Source: an uncultured Actinomyces sp.
Lineage (GTDB): Bacteria > Actinomycetota > Actinomycetes > Actinomycetales > Actinomycetaceae
Direction of reading: 5' to 3'
NCBI GenBank assembly: GCA_945949035.1
Contig: CAMFDH010000007.1
Coordinates: 1 to 17,817, forward strand
Length of the DNA: 17,817 nucleotides
A model generated the notes under the pieces. That model saw nothing but the letters and a program-made list of their open reading frames with translations. It searched no databases and had not been told where the DNA came from. The position numbers were made by a program, and so were the translations under genes. Below, one piece after another: positions 6,933-14,729 of the stretch. Within the stretch, counting starts at the first letter, position 1, and every line of letters begins with the position of its first letter.

Positions 6933-7385
6933 ATGGCAGATATGCACCAGACTGACGGCAGTGGATTTAGCGCGGCAGAGCGCGAATCAATGAAGCAGCG
7001 CGCCGCAGAACTGCGGGCGGAGAAGGCCGATGGGAAGGGCGCTGCCAAACGGGCACGCGAACTTCAGGCCTGTGAGGAAGCGATTGGTTTACTCGATGGC
7101 ACAGACCGCGAGATTGCGGATCTTCTGCACCGAATCGTTCACGAGTTTGCCCCTGAGCTGGACCCAAAGACCTGGTACGGATTTCCCTCCTACGCCAAGG
7201 ACGGGAAGGTTATCGTCTTCTTCCAGCCGGCCTCACGTTTCAAGGCCCGCTATGCCACCGTCGGGTTCAACGAGGACGCCAATCTTGACGAGGGCGTGAT
7301 GTGGCCGACCTCCTTCGCTGTCACTGAGGTCAATGCCGCCGTCGAGAAGCACCTCACCGACCTTGTCCTGAAGGCTGTCAGCTAG
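6933..7385 (+). CDS. DUF1801 (YdhG-like) family protein
   Basis: A soluble protein of 150 residues with no signal peptide. The C-terminal half has the DUF1801 pattern: a short helix ending in HRIVHEFAPEL (66-76), then TWYGFPSYAKDGKVIVFFQP (80-99) and RYATVGF (106-112). The N-terminal part (about 11-45) is a charged, Ala/Lys/Glu-rich helix (FSAAERESMKQRAAELRAEK) of the sort seen in actinobacterial members of this family. Some DUF1801 proteins, such as Bacillus FrataxinYdhG, are proposed iron chaperones, but many members have no known role and I would not assign one here. The start is ATG with AGGGGG five bases upstream, partly inside a predicted hairpin. Its last eight bases overlap the end of the convergent uppS gene, so there is no room for a terminator between them. 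Confidence 0.8.
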   Translation: MADMHQTDGSGFSAAERESMKQRAAELRAEKADGKGAAKRARELQACEEAIGLLDGTDREIADLLHRIVHEFAPELDPKTWYGFPSYAKDGKVIVFFQPASRFKARYATVGFNEDANLDEGVMWPTSFAVTEVNAAVEKHLTDLVLKAVS

Positions 7386-8184
7386 TCGGAGCCCCGTCGT
7401 CCTCGACCGCATCGACAGCGCCACCGAAACGCCGGTCGCGGTCTTGGAAGGCCTGGAGGCGCTCCCACAGTTCTGCCCTGCCAAACTCGGGCCAGGGAAC
7501 GGGGACAAAGTCGAGTTCTGCGTACGCCAGCTGCCAGAGCAGGAAGTTGGAGATACGGGACTCCCCCGAGGTGCGGATCAGGAGGTCGACGTCGGGGACA
7601 TCCGCCGCGTAGAGGTGTGAGGCGATATCGGCCTCGCGGATTGAAGACGCCTTGCGCTTGCCGTCGGCTACCTCTTGGGCGAGGTCCCGAGCCGCATCGG
7701 CGATCTCAGCGCGACCGCCGTAGTTGATGCAGAGCAACAGCTCAGTCTTGGTGTTGTGCTTCGTCTTCTCTTCAGCTGTCCGCAGCTCTTTGAGCACCGA
7801 CTTCCACAGGCGAGGACGGCGCCCCACCCAGCGCACCCGTACCCCCCAGTCATTCAGGCGGTCGGTGTGCTTGCGGATGACGTCGCGCGAGTAGCCCATG
7901 AGGAAGCTGACCTCTGCCGGTGACCGCTTCCAGTTTTCGGTGGAGAAGGCATACATCGATATGTACTTCACCCCGGCCTCAACAGCGCCGGCAACGGTGT
8001 CCATCAGGGCCAGTTCACCGGCCTTGTGTCCCTCCGTCCTCGGCAATCCGCGAGCATTGGCCCAGCGACCGTTTCCATCCATGATCACTGCCACGTGCTG
8101 AGGCACCTTGCCGAGAAGTCCCTCAGGGACGGTTAGCAGGCCCTCACCGGGAGCGGCCAGCTGCTGGGCTGGGGTGCGGTCCAT
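7378..8184 (-). CDS. uppS: Undecaprenyl-type diphosphate synthase (cis-prenyltransferase)
   Basis: It extends farnesyl (or a shorter allylic) diphosphate with isopentenyl units in Z configuration, giving the lipid carrier for peptidoglycan and wall polymers. The 268 residues carry the cis-prenyltransferase signatures: HVAVIMDGNGRWA (30-42, with catalytic Asp36), YAFSTENWKR (78-87), LCINYGGRAEI (151-161), and RTSGESRISNFLLWQ (204-218) followed by YAELDF. The N-terminal extension of about 28 residues before HVAVIMDGNGRW is usual in actinobacteria. The ATG is preceded by AGGAGG at good spacing, nine bases after the stop of the dipeptidase gene, so they form one unit. Chain length (short- or long-chain product) cannot be judged from sequence. 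It overlaps the convergent DUF1801 gene by eight bases at the 3' ends. Confidence 0.96.
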   Translation of the reverse strand: MDRTPAQQLAAPGEGLLTVPEGLLGKVPQHVAVIMDGNGRWANARGLPRTEGHKAGELALMDTVAGAVEAGVKYISMYAFSTENWKRSPAEVSFLMGYSRDVIRKHTDRLNDWGVRVRWVGRRPRLWKSVLKELRTAEEKTKHNTKTELLLCINYGGRAEIADAARDLAQEVADGKRKASSIREADIASHLYAADVPDVDLLIRTSGESRISNFLLWQLAYAELDFVPVPWPEFGRAELWERLQAFQDRDRRFGGAVDAVEDDGAPTS

Positions 8185-8193
8185 CTGCGCCTC

Positions 8194-9702
8194 CTACTTG
8201 ACCGAGCGCAAAAAGCCGTTGCGCATCCCGTTGCTGCTGATCAGCAGTACCTTGTCCAGCGCGGCATCGGTGTGGGAGCGGACCACCTGGGCGATTTCAT
8301 CGTTGCCGGCCTCGAGTGTGGACTGGATAGAGGACTCGTCTTCAGCAGAAGATGCTGCCAAGAGCGCATCGGTCTTCTTGACCATGGCGTGACCGGCAGC
8401 CAGAGCCGTCTGCTGATAGTCGTCAATCACGCCGATGGTCTCAAAGTAGTGGGCATCGGCGAGGGCGGCGATCAGGCGGCTGGCCCAATAGAAGCTGTTG
8501 GTGTCGACCTGCCCCGTGGTGTTTGAAAGGTAGTCCGGCATCTTCGAGACGTTGGTGTAGAGCGGAACCAGGGCGTTGAACGGGTTGGAGGCGTAAGCCA
8601 TCCACTGGAGGGCCCGCGATGACTCCGGACGGTAGGGACGAATCTGCAGGACGGCCAGCTGGCTGTGCCGGTTGATGCCGATGGGACGGAACAGGTTGCG
8701 TTCCTCCTCGGTGCCAACGCTTGAGTACGGGTCGTAGACCGTGCCCTGGAAGTGGGAGGAGAGCAGGTACTTGATGTCCTCGATGGTGACCTTGCGTTCA
8801 GGAACGCGGCACCAGGGCAGGTTGTCAGAATCGGGCTTGAGGCGGGGGTCTGCTCCCTGCCAGTCGGGGCTGTTCGGGTTCAGCTTCTTCTGGATGAACC
8901 AGGCCCTCGGGGTGTTGTAAACATGATCTGCATCCGAGTGGGAACCGAAGGCATCGCGGGGATTGAGGTCTGCGCCGAGGGAGAGGTCGAGGAAGTTGTC
9001 ATCGATGAAGGACTTGAGGTCGGCGGAGGCTAGGAAGTTCCGCCCCTCCCCCAGTGCATCATCAAGGTCGAACTCATCAATCCCCAGCTGGTTCGGCATG
9101 GTGACGTAGACGTCGTCGGGAACGCGGCGGGCGATCCAGTGGTGTCCCCCCACCGTTTCCAGCCACCAGATCTCATCGACGTCGGAGAAGGCGATCCCAT
9201 TCATCTCATAGGTTCCGTACTGCTCAAGCAGAGACCCGAGCCGTAGGACGCCCTCACGGGCTGAGTTGATGTACGGAAGCACCAGGGTGACGAAGTCTTC
9301 CTCACCGATTCCCCCCGGCACCTCGGGGACGTAACCGTCCTCTCCGGGCGTGCCCTGAGCAGGCTGCAGTTCAACGAGCGGGTCTGCGCCGAGCACCCGT
9401 TCGTTACTGGTGAGGGTCTCCGTCGCACTCATGGCAACGTTGGCCGAGTTGATCCCCGCCTGCGCCCACAGTCCCTCTTCAAGCAGCGCGTTGGGGGCCG
9501 CTGAGTACCGCATCGGATTGTCCGGCAGGTCGATGGTGACACGGGAGAGGACGCTGGTGTAAGTGCGAGGTTGGTCCTCCGGGTGAACGATTACGACCCG
9601 CTTTGGTTTGAAGATGCCGGTCGGGGAATCTTCATTCCTGGCCACGATGGTTGAGCCATCGTAGCTAGCGTTTTTACCCACAAGAATTGTCGTGCAGCCC
9701 AT
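8194..9702 (-). CDS. pepD: C69-family dipeptidase
   Basis: An N-terminal-nucleophile (Ntn) hydrolase of peptidase family C69 that splits dipeptides, presumably in the cytoplasm since no signal peptide is visible. The 502 residues are within the family range. The start [19 protein letters not shown] and the following ARNEDS (21-26) are the hallmark of this family; Cys3 is the expected nucleophile, exposed after removal of the leading residues. Other family-like segments are [18 protein letters not shown] (79-96), the IDDNFLDLS region and a C-terminal MRNGFLR. The ATG has a full AAGGAGGT ribosome binding site (9707-9714) four bases upstream, one of the strongest in the window, and a possible -10 lies further up. 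It is inserted between recO and uppS, which are neighbours in mycobacteria. The exact substrate is unknown. Confidence 0.92.
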   Translation of the reverse strand: MGCTTILVGKNASYDGSTIVARNEDSPTGIFKPKRVVIVHPEDQPRTYTSVLSRVTIDLPDNPMRYSAAPNALLEEGLWAQAGINSANVAMSATETLTSNERVLGADPLVELQPAQGTPGEDGYVPEVPGGIGEEDFVTLVLPYINSAREGVLRLGSLLEQYGTYEMNGIAFSDVDEIWWLETVGGHHWIARRVPDDVYVTMPNQLGIDEFDLDDALGEGRNFLASADLKSFIDDNFLDLSLGADLNPRDAFGSHSDADHVYNTPRAWFIQKKLNPNSPDWQGADPRLKPDSDNLPWCRVPERKVTIEDIKYLLSSHFQGTVYDPYSSVGTEEERNLFRPIGINRHSQLAVLQIRPYRPESSRALQWMAYASNPFNALVPLYTNVSKMPDYLSNTTGQVDTNSFYWASRLIAALADAHYFETIGVIDDYQQTALAAGHAMVKKTDALLAASSAEDESSIQSTLEAGNDEIAQVVRSHTDAALDKVLLISSNGMRNGFLRSVK

Positions 9703-9728
9703 AGGGACCTCCTTGAATCAACTGACCA

Positions 9729-9734
9729 ATAATA
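9729..9734 (-). promoter_or_regulatory. Possible -10 element for pepD-uppS
   Basis: On the minus strand this reads TATTAT, a TANNNT match in an otherwise GC-rich gap, 26 bases before the pepD ATG. A start point near 9722 would leave a leader of about 20 bases holding the AAGGAGGT site. The -35 region (CTGGGA at 17 bases) is weak, so this is tentative. Confidence 0.4.
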
Positions 9735-9736
9735 TG

Positions 9737-9763
9737 CCCGGTCCTACCCGCTCCCAGACCGGG
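9737..9763 (-). terminator. Terminator-like hairpin after recO
   Basis: A perfect seven-base stem, CCCGGTC with GACCGGG, and a 13-base loop lie six bases after the recO stop. No U-rich tract follows (the next bases on the minus strand are CATATTATTGG), so it may be a weak or Rho-assisted terminator, or an mRNA end stabiliser. It separates leuA-recO from pepD-uppS. Confidence 0.45.
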
Positions 9764-9768
9764 GCCCG

Positions 9769-10518
9769 CTACTGCTCGGTGGGCTCAAGACTTGCGAAGG
9801 GCAGCGCCTTGAGCCGGTGTTCCAACTGCCACTGCACCGAAGCCCCCGAGAGGTCGAGGGCGTCCCCCCACAGCTGCTGCGGTTGTGCCTGGGCCAGGGG
9901 CCAGTCCGCCCGAAGTAGCGCGTCCATCAGGACCAGGACCCCAGGGTTGACCCGCACGGCATCTTCCGTGGGGCACTCGTCGCACAGGCTTCCCCCCGCA
10001 CTGGGAGAGAAGTGGCCGTGCCACCCCGGAGTCTCACAGTGAGCGCAGGCGTCCAGGGTTGGGCGCCATCCCTCTAGTGCGGAGAGCCTGAGCAGGTACG
10101 AGGCCGCGATTAGTGCTGGCGGCCTGGTACCTGAGGCGAGGGCATGCAGGGCTCCGTGAAGCAGTGCGAACTGTTCGGGAGAGGCAAGCTCATGCCCCTC
10201 GGTAATCCTCTGGGCGCCCTCGACAATCAGCTTGGCGTTCGTGAAAGCACCGTACTGCCCAGCGATCGAGGACGAGTAGGCCGAAATAGTTTCAGCCTGC
10301 GTCAAAGTCACCAGCTCACTGCGCCCGCGGTAGCACTGCACGTCAACCAGGTTGAACGACTGCAGTCGCGCCCCGAACTTCGAGGAGGTGCGGCGGATCC
10401 CCTTGGCGACCGCCCGGAACTGTCCGGTCTTCTCACCCAGCATGACGAGAATCCGGTCCGCCTCACCCAGCTTGTAGGTGCGAAGGACAATCGCCCGATC
10501 GCGAAAGGTCTTCTGCAC
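9769..10518 (-). CDS. recO: DNA repair protein RecO
   Basis: RecO works with RecR and RecF to load RecA on SSB-coated single-stranded DNA in recombinational repair. The 249 residues are a normal length. The N-terminal OB-fold has the typical RDRAIVLRTYKLGEADRILVML (7-28) and VAKGIRRTSSKFGARLQSF (37-55). A helical domain follows, with a zinc-binding set CAHC (158-161) and CDEC (179-182) as in other actinobacterial RecO proteins. The GTG start follows the leuA TAA with no base between them, and there is only a weak ribosome binding site, so translation is probably coupled to leuA. A hairpin after the stop may end the leuA-recO transcript. In mycobacteria recO sits between era and uppS, as here apart from the inserted genes. 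Confidence 0.95.
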   Translation of the reverse strand: MQKTFRDRAIVLRTYKLGEADRILVMLGEKTGQFRAVAKGIRRTSSKFGARLQSFNLVDVQCYRGRSELVTLTQAETISAYSSSIAGQYGAFTNAKLIVEGAQRITEGHELASPEQFALLHGALHALASGTRPPALIAASYLLRLSALEGWRPTLDACAHCETPGWHGHFSPSAGGSLCDECPTEDAVRVNPGVLVLMDALLRADWPLAQAQPQQLWGDALDLSGASVQWQLEHRLKALPFASLEPTEQ

Positions 10519-12267
10519 TTATCGCAGCGCCCGGTTCAAAGCAGAAATGATGGCCTTGTAGGAAGCCCGCGCGATCGAGGAGTCAATGCCGACCCCCCAG
10601 ACGTTCTTCCCCGCAATCGATGCCTCAATGTAGGAGGCCGCATCGGCGCCCTTACCTGAGGACATGGCGTGCTCGGAGTAGTCGAGGACCTTGAGGTCAA
10701 AGCCAAGTGAACGCAATCCCTCAACGAAGGCGTCGACGGGGCCACTGCCACTGGCAGTCATGATCTGCTGGGTACCCCTGTCGAAGATCTCCGCCCTCAG
10801 CTGAGCGCCAGAATCATCCGAGGTGACGGTGGAGCGCCCGAGGACGAAGCGACCCCAGGGTTCAAGCCCCGCGCAGGAGTCGTTAGGCAGGTAGGCGTCG
10901 GCAAAAATGCGCCACATGGTCTCTGCATCAATCTCTCCGCCCATAGCCTCTGTCTGCGCCTGAACAATTTGAGAGAACTCAATCTGCAGGCGACGCGGCA
11001 GTTCAAGAGCATGGGCCGATGACATGAGGAAGGCGACCCCACCCTTACCCGACTGGGAGTTGACGCGAACCACGGCCTCGTACGTGCGTCCCACATCGTG
11101 CGGGTCAATCGGCAGGTAGGGAATCTGCCAGAGGACGGCCTCATCAGAACCGGCTTCAGCCATCTGATCCTCACGGACAGCGAATCCCTTACGGATAGCG
11201 TCCTGGTGCGAACCGGAGAAGGAGGTGTAGACGAGGTCGCCCGCGTACGGGGTGCGGGCGTGGACCTCCATACCCGTGCAGTACTCAACCGTACGACGGA
11301 CCTCATCGATGTCCGAGAGGTCGATCTGGGGGTTGACGCCCTGCGTGTACAGGTTCAAAGCCAGCGTAACGAGGTCGACGTTACCGGTGCGTTCACCGTG
11401 GCTGAAAAGGCAGCCCTCAACACGGTCGGCACCCGCAAGAAGTGCGAGTTCCGCAGCCGCAACAGCAGTGCCGCGGTCGTTGTGAGGGTGAACCGAGATG
11501 GTGACGAACTCACGTCGAGAGATGTTCTTGGACATCCATTCAACCTGATCCGCATAGATGTTCGGGGTGGCGCGTTCAATGGTGGCGGGAAGATTGAGGA
11601 TGATCTCGCGTCCCGGACCGGGCTGCCAAATATCCATGACGGCTTCGCAAACCTGCAGGGCAAACTCAGGTTCGGTGTCGATGAAGATCTCTGGTGAGTA
11701 CTCGAATCCGAAGACAGTCTCATCCCCGAGGAGGCGCTCAGCCTGCTCCATCACGGTGCGTGTGCCCTGCTCTGCGAGGGCGATCGTCTGCGCCTTGTCG
11801 TTGCGGAACACGACCTCGCGAAACAGCGGTGAAGTGGCGTTATAGAGATGGACGGTGGCACGCTTCAGACCAACAAGGGACTCGATGGTGCGGGTAATGA
11901 TGTCGGGGCGCGACTGGGTGAGGACAGAGACTGTGACATCGTCAGGCACCGCTCCGGACTCAACCAGGGAGCGGACGAAGTCGAAGTCCGTTTGGGAGGC
12001 GGCCGGGAAGCCGATCTCGATTTCCTTGTAACCCATGCGAACCAGCATGTCGAACATGAGGCGCTTGCGCGAAGGATCCATTGGTTCAACCAGGGACTGG
12101 TTGCCGTCACGAAGGTCGGTGGTTAGCCACCGGGGAGCCTTGGTGATCTGCTGGGACGGCCAGCTGCGCTCTTGCAGGAGCGGCGGATTGGTCTCAAGAA
12201 AGGGTCGGTACTTAGAGACCGGCATTGCGGAGTTCTGCTGAAAATTCACGGGACCACTGGTGAGCAT
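10519..12267 (-). CDS. leuA: 2-isopropylmalate synthase
   Basis: It condenses acetyl-CoA with 2-ketoisovalerate, the first committed step of leucine synthesis. The 582 residues are of the long actinobacterial type: a TIM-barrel catalytic domain with DLRDGNQ (51-57), the metal-binding HPHNDRG (260-266) and GERTGN (291-296), then a linker and a C-terminal LeuA dimer domain (about 440-582) that normally binds leucine for feedback inhibition. The start used is the ATG at 12267, preceded by purine-rich AAGAAAG; a second in-frame ATG, 14 codons on (MPVSKYRPF), lies right at the conserved region and cannot be excluded. Upstream are a promoter, a Leu-rich leader peptide and competing hairpins, so expression is very likely tuned by charged tRNA-Leu supply. 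recO follows with no gap. Confidence 0.97.
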   Translation of the reverse strand: MLTSGPVNFQQNSAMPVSKYRPFLETNPPLLQERSWPSQQITKAPRWLTTDLRDGNQSLVEPMDPSRKRLMFDMLVRMGYKEIEIGFPAASQTDFDFVRSLVESGAVPDDVTVSVLTQSRPDIITRTIESLVGLKRATVHLYNATSPLFREVVFRNDKAQTIALAEQGTRTVMEQAERLLGDETVFGFEYSPEIFIDTEPEFALQVCEAVMDIWQPGPGREIILNLPATIERATPNIYADQVEWMSKNISRREFVTISVHPHNDRGTAVAAAELALLAGADRVEGCLFSHGERTGNVDLVTLALNLYTQGVNPQIDLSDIDEVRRTVEYCTGMEVHARTPYAGDLVYTSFSGSHQDAIRKGFAVREDQMAEAGSDEAVLWQIPYLPIDPHDVGRTYEAVVRVNSQSGKGGVAFLMSSAHALELPRRLQIEFSQIVQAQTEAMGGEIDAETMWRIFADAYLPNDSCAGLEPWGRFVLGRSTVTSDDSGAQLRAEIFDRGTQQIMTASGSGPVDAFVEGLRSLGFDLKVLDYSEHAMSSGKGADAASYIEASIAGKNVWGVGIDSSIARASYKAIISALNRALR

Positions 12268-12278
12268 CTGTTTGCTTT

Positions 12279-12364
12279 CTTAGCCTGGAAGGTACAGATG
12301 ATCGGAACGACAAACTCCGCGACGTGCCTTCCGATCTGGATTAGGCTTCGCCGCGGCAGCTAAG
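12279..12364 (-). promoter_or_regulatory. Leucine attenuator RNA upstream of leuA
   Basis: The transcript between the Leu codons and leuA can fold in mutually exclusive ways. One fold is a perfect eight-base stem, GATCGGAA (12336-12329) with TTCCGATC (12307-12300). A rival fold pairs GGAAGG (12332-12327) with CCTTCC (12292-12287) and extends as AGCCT (12347-12343) with AGGCT (12286-12282). A third pairing joins CTTAGC (12364-12359), inside the last Leu codon and the next one, with GCTAAG (12284-12279) just before leuA. A ribosome stalled on the Leu codons would free or block these arms. There is no U-tract, so control may act on translation or through Rho. Confidence 0.6.
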
Positions 12365-12385
12365 CAGCAGGTTCTGTGTGGTCAC
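12341..12385 (-). CDS. leuL: Leu-rich leader peptide of leuA
   Basis: A 14-codon reading frame, GTG to TAA, encoding MTTQNLLLSCRGEA, ends 73 bases before the leuA ATG. Codons 6 to 8 are three leucines in a row (CTG CTG CTT), the hallmark of an amino-acid attenuator leader. The GTG lies six bases after a good -10 (TAGATT), so the transcript probably begins on the start codon itself and the peptide is translated without a ribosome binding site. Leu-rich leaders before leuA are known in Actinobacteria. When leucyl-tRNA is scarce the ribosome should pause on the Leu codons and shift the downstream RNA fold in favour of leuA. I consider the peptide real because codons, promoter spacing and downstream hairpins all agree. 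Confidence 0.78.
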   Translation of the reverse strand: MTTQNLLLSCRGEA

Positions 12386-12391
12386 GGTCGC

Positions 12392-12420
12392 AATCTATCG
12401 CGATCCTTCCCGGGGCGCAA
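12392..12420 (-). promoter_or_regulatory. Promoter of the leuL-leuA-recO transcript
   Basis: On the minus strand, TTGCGC (12420-12415) and TAGATT (12397-12392) are 17 bases apart, a good sigma-70/HrdB-type pair. The expected start point, seven bases after the -10, is the G of the leader-peptide GTG at 12385, giving a leaderless mRNA. Confidence 0.68.
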
Positions 12421-12430
12421 ACAGGTTTCA

Positions 12431-12458
12431 CGGTGGGGCATAACGCGATCCCCCACCG
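12431..12458 (-). terminator. Terminator-like hairpin after the LssY_C gene
   Basis: A perfect eight-base stem, CGGTGGGG with CCCCACCG, and a 12-base loop begin four bases after the stop of the LssY_C gene. The stem is very GC-rich, but only a few Ts follow. It lies upstream of the leuA promoter and so probably ends the rsmE-to-LssY_C operon. Confidence 0.6.
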
Positions 12459-12462
12459 ATCC

Positions 12463-13782
12463 CTAGGCTCTAGAGCCCCGTTTGCTGCACCGTTGGTCCG
12501 CAACCCAACCGCTAATATCAGCTGCGTAGTCGGTCACCGCCTCGGATGACAGCGCCAGTACCAGCAGGGTGGCGAGGGCGATGTGGCTGATCCCGGTACT
12601 GGAGTCGACCACAAAGTCAGCCTGGAACCAGGCGACCACGTGAATCATGACGTTGACCCCGTAGATGACCATGAGGATGCGCCTTGCCCACGCCGAACCA
12701 AACCACAGGGCCGGAACAAAGAGGGCTAGAGCAACCAGGTAGACAACCGAGGCCACGGGTCCAAGCGATCCTCCGTGAACCATGCCGAGAACCGTGGTTA
12801 TCGCCGTGAGAATGCTGGCAACCAGCACCAGGTAGAGCGTGAATGGACGCTTGGTCTGTCGGAATTTCTGCCAGTAGGTCTGCGGGGGCGCCGGATCAGC
12901 ACTACGGATCTCTGCAATCTCGGCCGGCGTCAGCTGAGGGACGGTATCCGGCAGCGTTGTCACGTTGACAATCGGGAGGTTACCGTCGGTGTGGACCATG
13001 TCCCCGCCGCCGTTTCGAGCGTGAAAGGCCGTGGAGAACTTCTTGATCCAGTCGACCTTGATTCTCTGGTCGACTCCTTCGACCGACTGGATCGTAAAGT
13101 CACGTTCCTTATCGATGTCGCCTGAGATTGCGTGCGTCACCTGCAGGGTGAACATTGAGAGACGAACCCCAGTGTCATATGCGGCGGCTGCCAGCCACCC
13201 GACCTCGGCGCCACCTGGCAGGGGCCAGTTGTCAGGTGTCTTCCAGAAACGGATGTGGTGGCGCTGGTTCGCGCTGCCCCCCACATCCTTTTGGTAGGCA
13301 AAATCCTGAATACGGTCAAAAAGGAAGAGGGGTGAGACCGGCGCGTCCTTGTAGGGGGTGCGGGTCAGAACCGAGCGAATGATCTTGAGGGAGCTGTCAA
13401 GTGTCACGGGCGTGGACAGGGTCCAGCCAGCTGCCTGCATCACGCGGTGGATGTTGGCATCCGGGCCGTCCCAGGCCATGTTGACCACGTCTCCGAGTAG
13501 GCCGGAGCCCGTCCTCGTCCTGCCGATGAAGTAGTCGGGTAGGAACACCGCGGTCATCAACTTGTAGAGGCGCGGAAGGAAGACATAGGCCAGAACCGCC
13601 CACAGCAGCACCACGTAGATGGCGATAAGCCAGCGCCACCCCCGGGTATCCATCGCCGCGAGGACGACAAGCCACAGGGAGGCCATACCCGCAAAAAGAA
13701 AGAAGAAGGTGTTGACGAATGTGACGAGTCGATCGCGCCGAGTCCTGGTGACGATTTCGGCAGCCGCGTTGCTGTCGGACAC
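12463..13782 (-). CDS. LssY C-terminal-domain membrane protein
   Basis: A 439-residue protein of unknown function. It begins with two membrane segments (about 20-42 and 50-72). The middle part (about 85-255) resembles the LssY C-terminal domain: GRTRTGSGLLGDVVNMAW (87-104), an AAGW and SLKIIRSVL stretch, SPLFLFDRIQDFAYQKDVG (150-168), QRHHIRFWKTP (173-183) and WLAAAAYDTGVRLS (196-209). Four more hydrophobic segments follow (about 314-336, 343-365, 368-388, 396-415), then a charged tail. In some proteobacterial LssY proteins this domain is joined to a DedA part; here it stands alone with its own membrane segments. The GTG start is two bases after the era stop with no clear ribosome binding site, so it is likely coupled to era. 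Its role is unknown; phospholipid or lipid-carrier chemistry is a guess from family fusions. Confidence 0.75.
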   Translation of the reverse strand: MSDSNAAAEIVTRTRRDRLVTFVNTFFFLFAGMASLWLVVLAAMDTRGWRWLIAIYVVLLWAVLAYVFLPRLYKLMTAVFLPDYFIGRTRTGSGLLGDVVNMAWDGPDANIHRVMQAAGWTLSTPVTLDSSLKIIRSVLTRTPYKDAPVSPLFLFDRIQDFAYQKDVGGSANQRHHIRFWKTPDNWPLPGGAEVGWLAAAAYDTGVRLSMFTLQVTHAISGDIDKERDFTIQSVEGVDQRIKVDWIKKFSTAFHARNGGGDMVHTDGNLPIVNVTTLPDTVPQLTPAEIAEIRSADPAPPQTYWQKFRQTKRPFTLYLVLVASILTAITTVLGMVHGGSLGPVASVVYLVALALFVPALWFGSAWARRILMVIYGVNVMIHVVAWFQADFVVDSSTGISHIALATLLVLALSSEAVTDYAADISGWVADQRCSKRGSRA

Positions 13783-13784
13783 TG

Positions 13785-14729
13785 TTAGAACCCGAATCTC
13801 TGAAGAATCTTGGGGTCTGTCTGCCAGTTCTTGGCGACAGTCACGTGCAGGTGCAGGTAGACGCGCCTTCCCAGCAACTCCTCGATCTCTCGACGAGCGT
13901 TCGAACCAATCTCCTTCAGACGTGAACCACCCTTACCGATGATGATGGCCTTCTGGCTGTCGCGCTCGACAAAGATCGTGGCATGAACATCAAGGACACC
14001 CGGCTTCCCCTGCTTCCCTTTTCGTTCGAGAAGTTCGGTGACCTGAACAGCCACCGAGTGGGGCAGTTCGTGGTGAATTCCCTCCAGGGCCGCCTCACGA
14101 ATGAACTCCCCGATCAGGGTCTCTTCCGTCTCCTCTGTAATTTCGTCCTCGGGATACAGCGGCGGGGACAGCGGCATCTCTGAAACGAGGACGTCGAGCA
14201 GGCGGTCCAGGTTCTCCCCAGTCTTGGCACTGACGGGGACAATGGCTGACCATGCGTCCAGCTCACTGACTTCAAGCAGGTGTTCGGCAAGGCGATTCTT
14301 GTCCACCTGGTCAATCTTCGTCACCACGGCGATGCGGGAGGCACTAACCCTCCCGGCCTCACTGGTGATGAAGCGATCTCCTGGCCCCACCTTTTGGTCG
14401 GCGGGGAAACACACCACAACGGCGTCAACCGCCACCAGGGCTTCCTGCACCATCTCGTTGAGGCGCTTCCCCAGCAGGGTGCGGGGACGATGGAAACCCG
14501 GCGTATCCACAACAACCAGCTGCCCGTTGTCCCTCTGGACAATGCCGCGAATGTTGTGGCGCGTCGTTTCCGGTCGCATCGAGGTGATTGCCACCTTGTG
14601 ACCGACTAGGGCATTTGTCAGTGTTGACTTACCGACGTTGGGCCGTCCAACGATTGCTACGAATCCCGCTCTGAACTGATCCTCATCGAAGGTAGTCACT
14701 GTTTCCCTTTCATCGGTCCTATGAGCCAT
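13785..14729 (-). CDS. era: GTPase Era
   Basis: An essential GTPase that binds the 3' end of 16S rRNA and helps assemble the 30S subunit. The 314 residues contain G1 GRPNVGKST (28-36), G2 around TTRHNIRG (55-62), G3 DTPGF (75-79), G4 TKID (137-140) and G5 SAK (167-169). The C-terminal KH domain has GKGGSRLKEIGSNAR (265-279) and ends in the typical VAKNWQTDPKILQRFGF. The N-terminus is slightly extended compared with the shortest homologues. The ATG overlaps the stop of the hlyC-like gene (TAATG), so the genes are coupled. Grouping with ybeY, phoH-like and rsmE forms a ribosome-maturation operon, the same order as in mycobacteria. Confidence 0.98.
   Translation of the reverse strand: MAHRTDERETVTTFDEDQFRAGFVAIVGRPNVGKSTLTNALVGHKVAITSMRPETTRHNIRGIVQRDNGQLVVVDTPGFHRPRTLLGKRLNEMVQEALVAVDAVVVCFPADQKVGPGDRFITSEAGRVSASRIAVVTKIDQVDKNRLAEHLLEVSELDAWSAIVPVSAKTGENLDRLLDVLVSEMPLSPPLYPEDEITEETEETLIGEFIREAALEGIHHELPHSVAVQVTELLERKGKQGKPGVLDVHATIFVERDSQKAIIIGKGGSRLKEIGSNARREIEELLGRRVYLHLHVTVAKNWQTDPKILQRFGF

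Noticed and set aside
11098..11697. Long plus-strand open frame of 199 codons inside leuA
   Set aside because: It is antisense to leuA and mirrors its codon pattern, with no recognisable domain.
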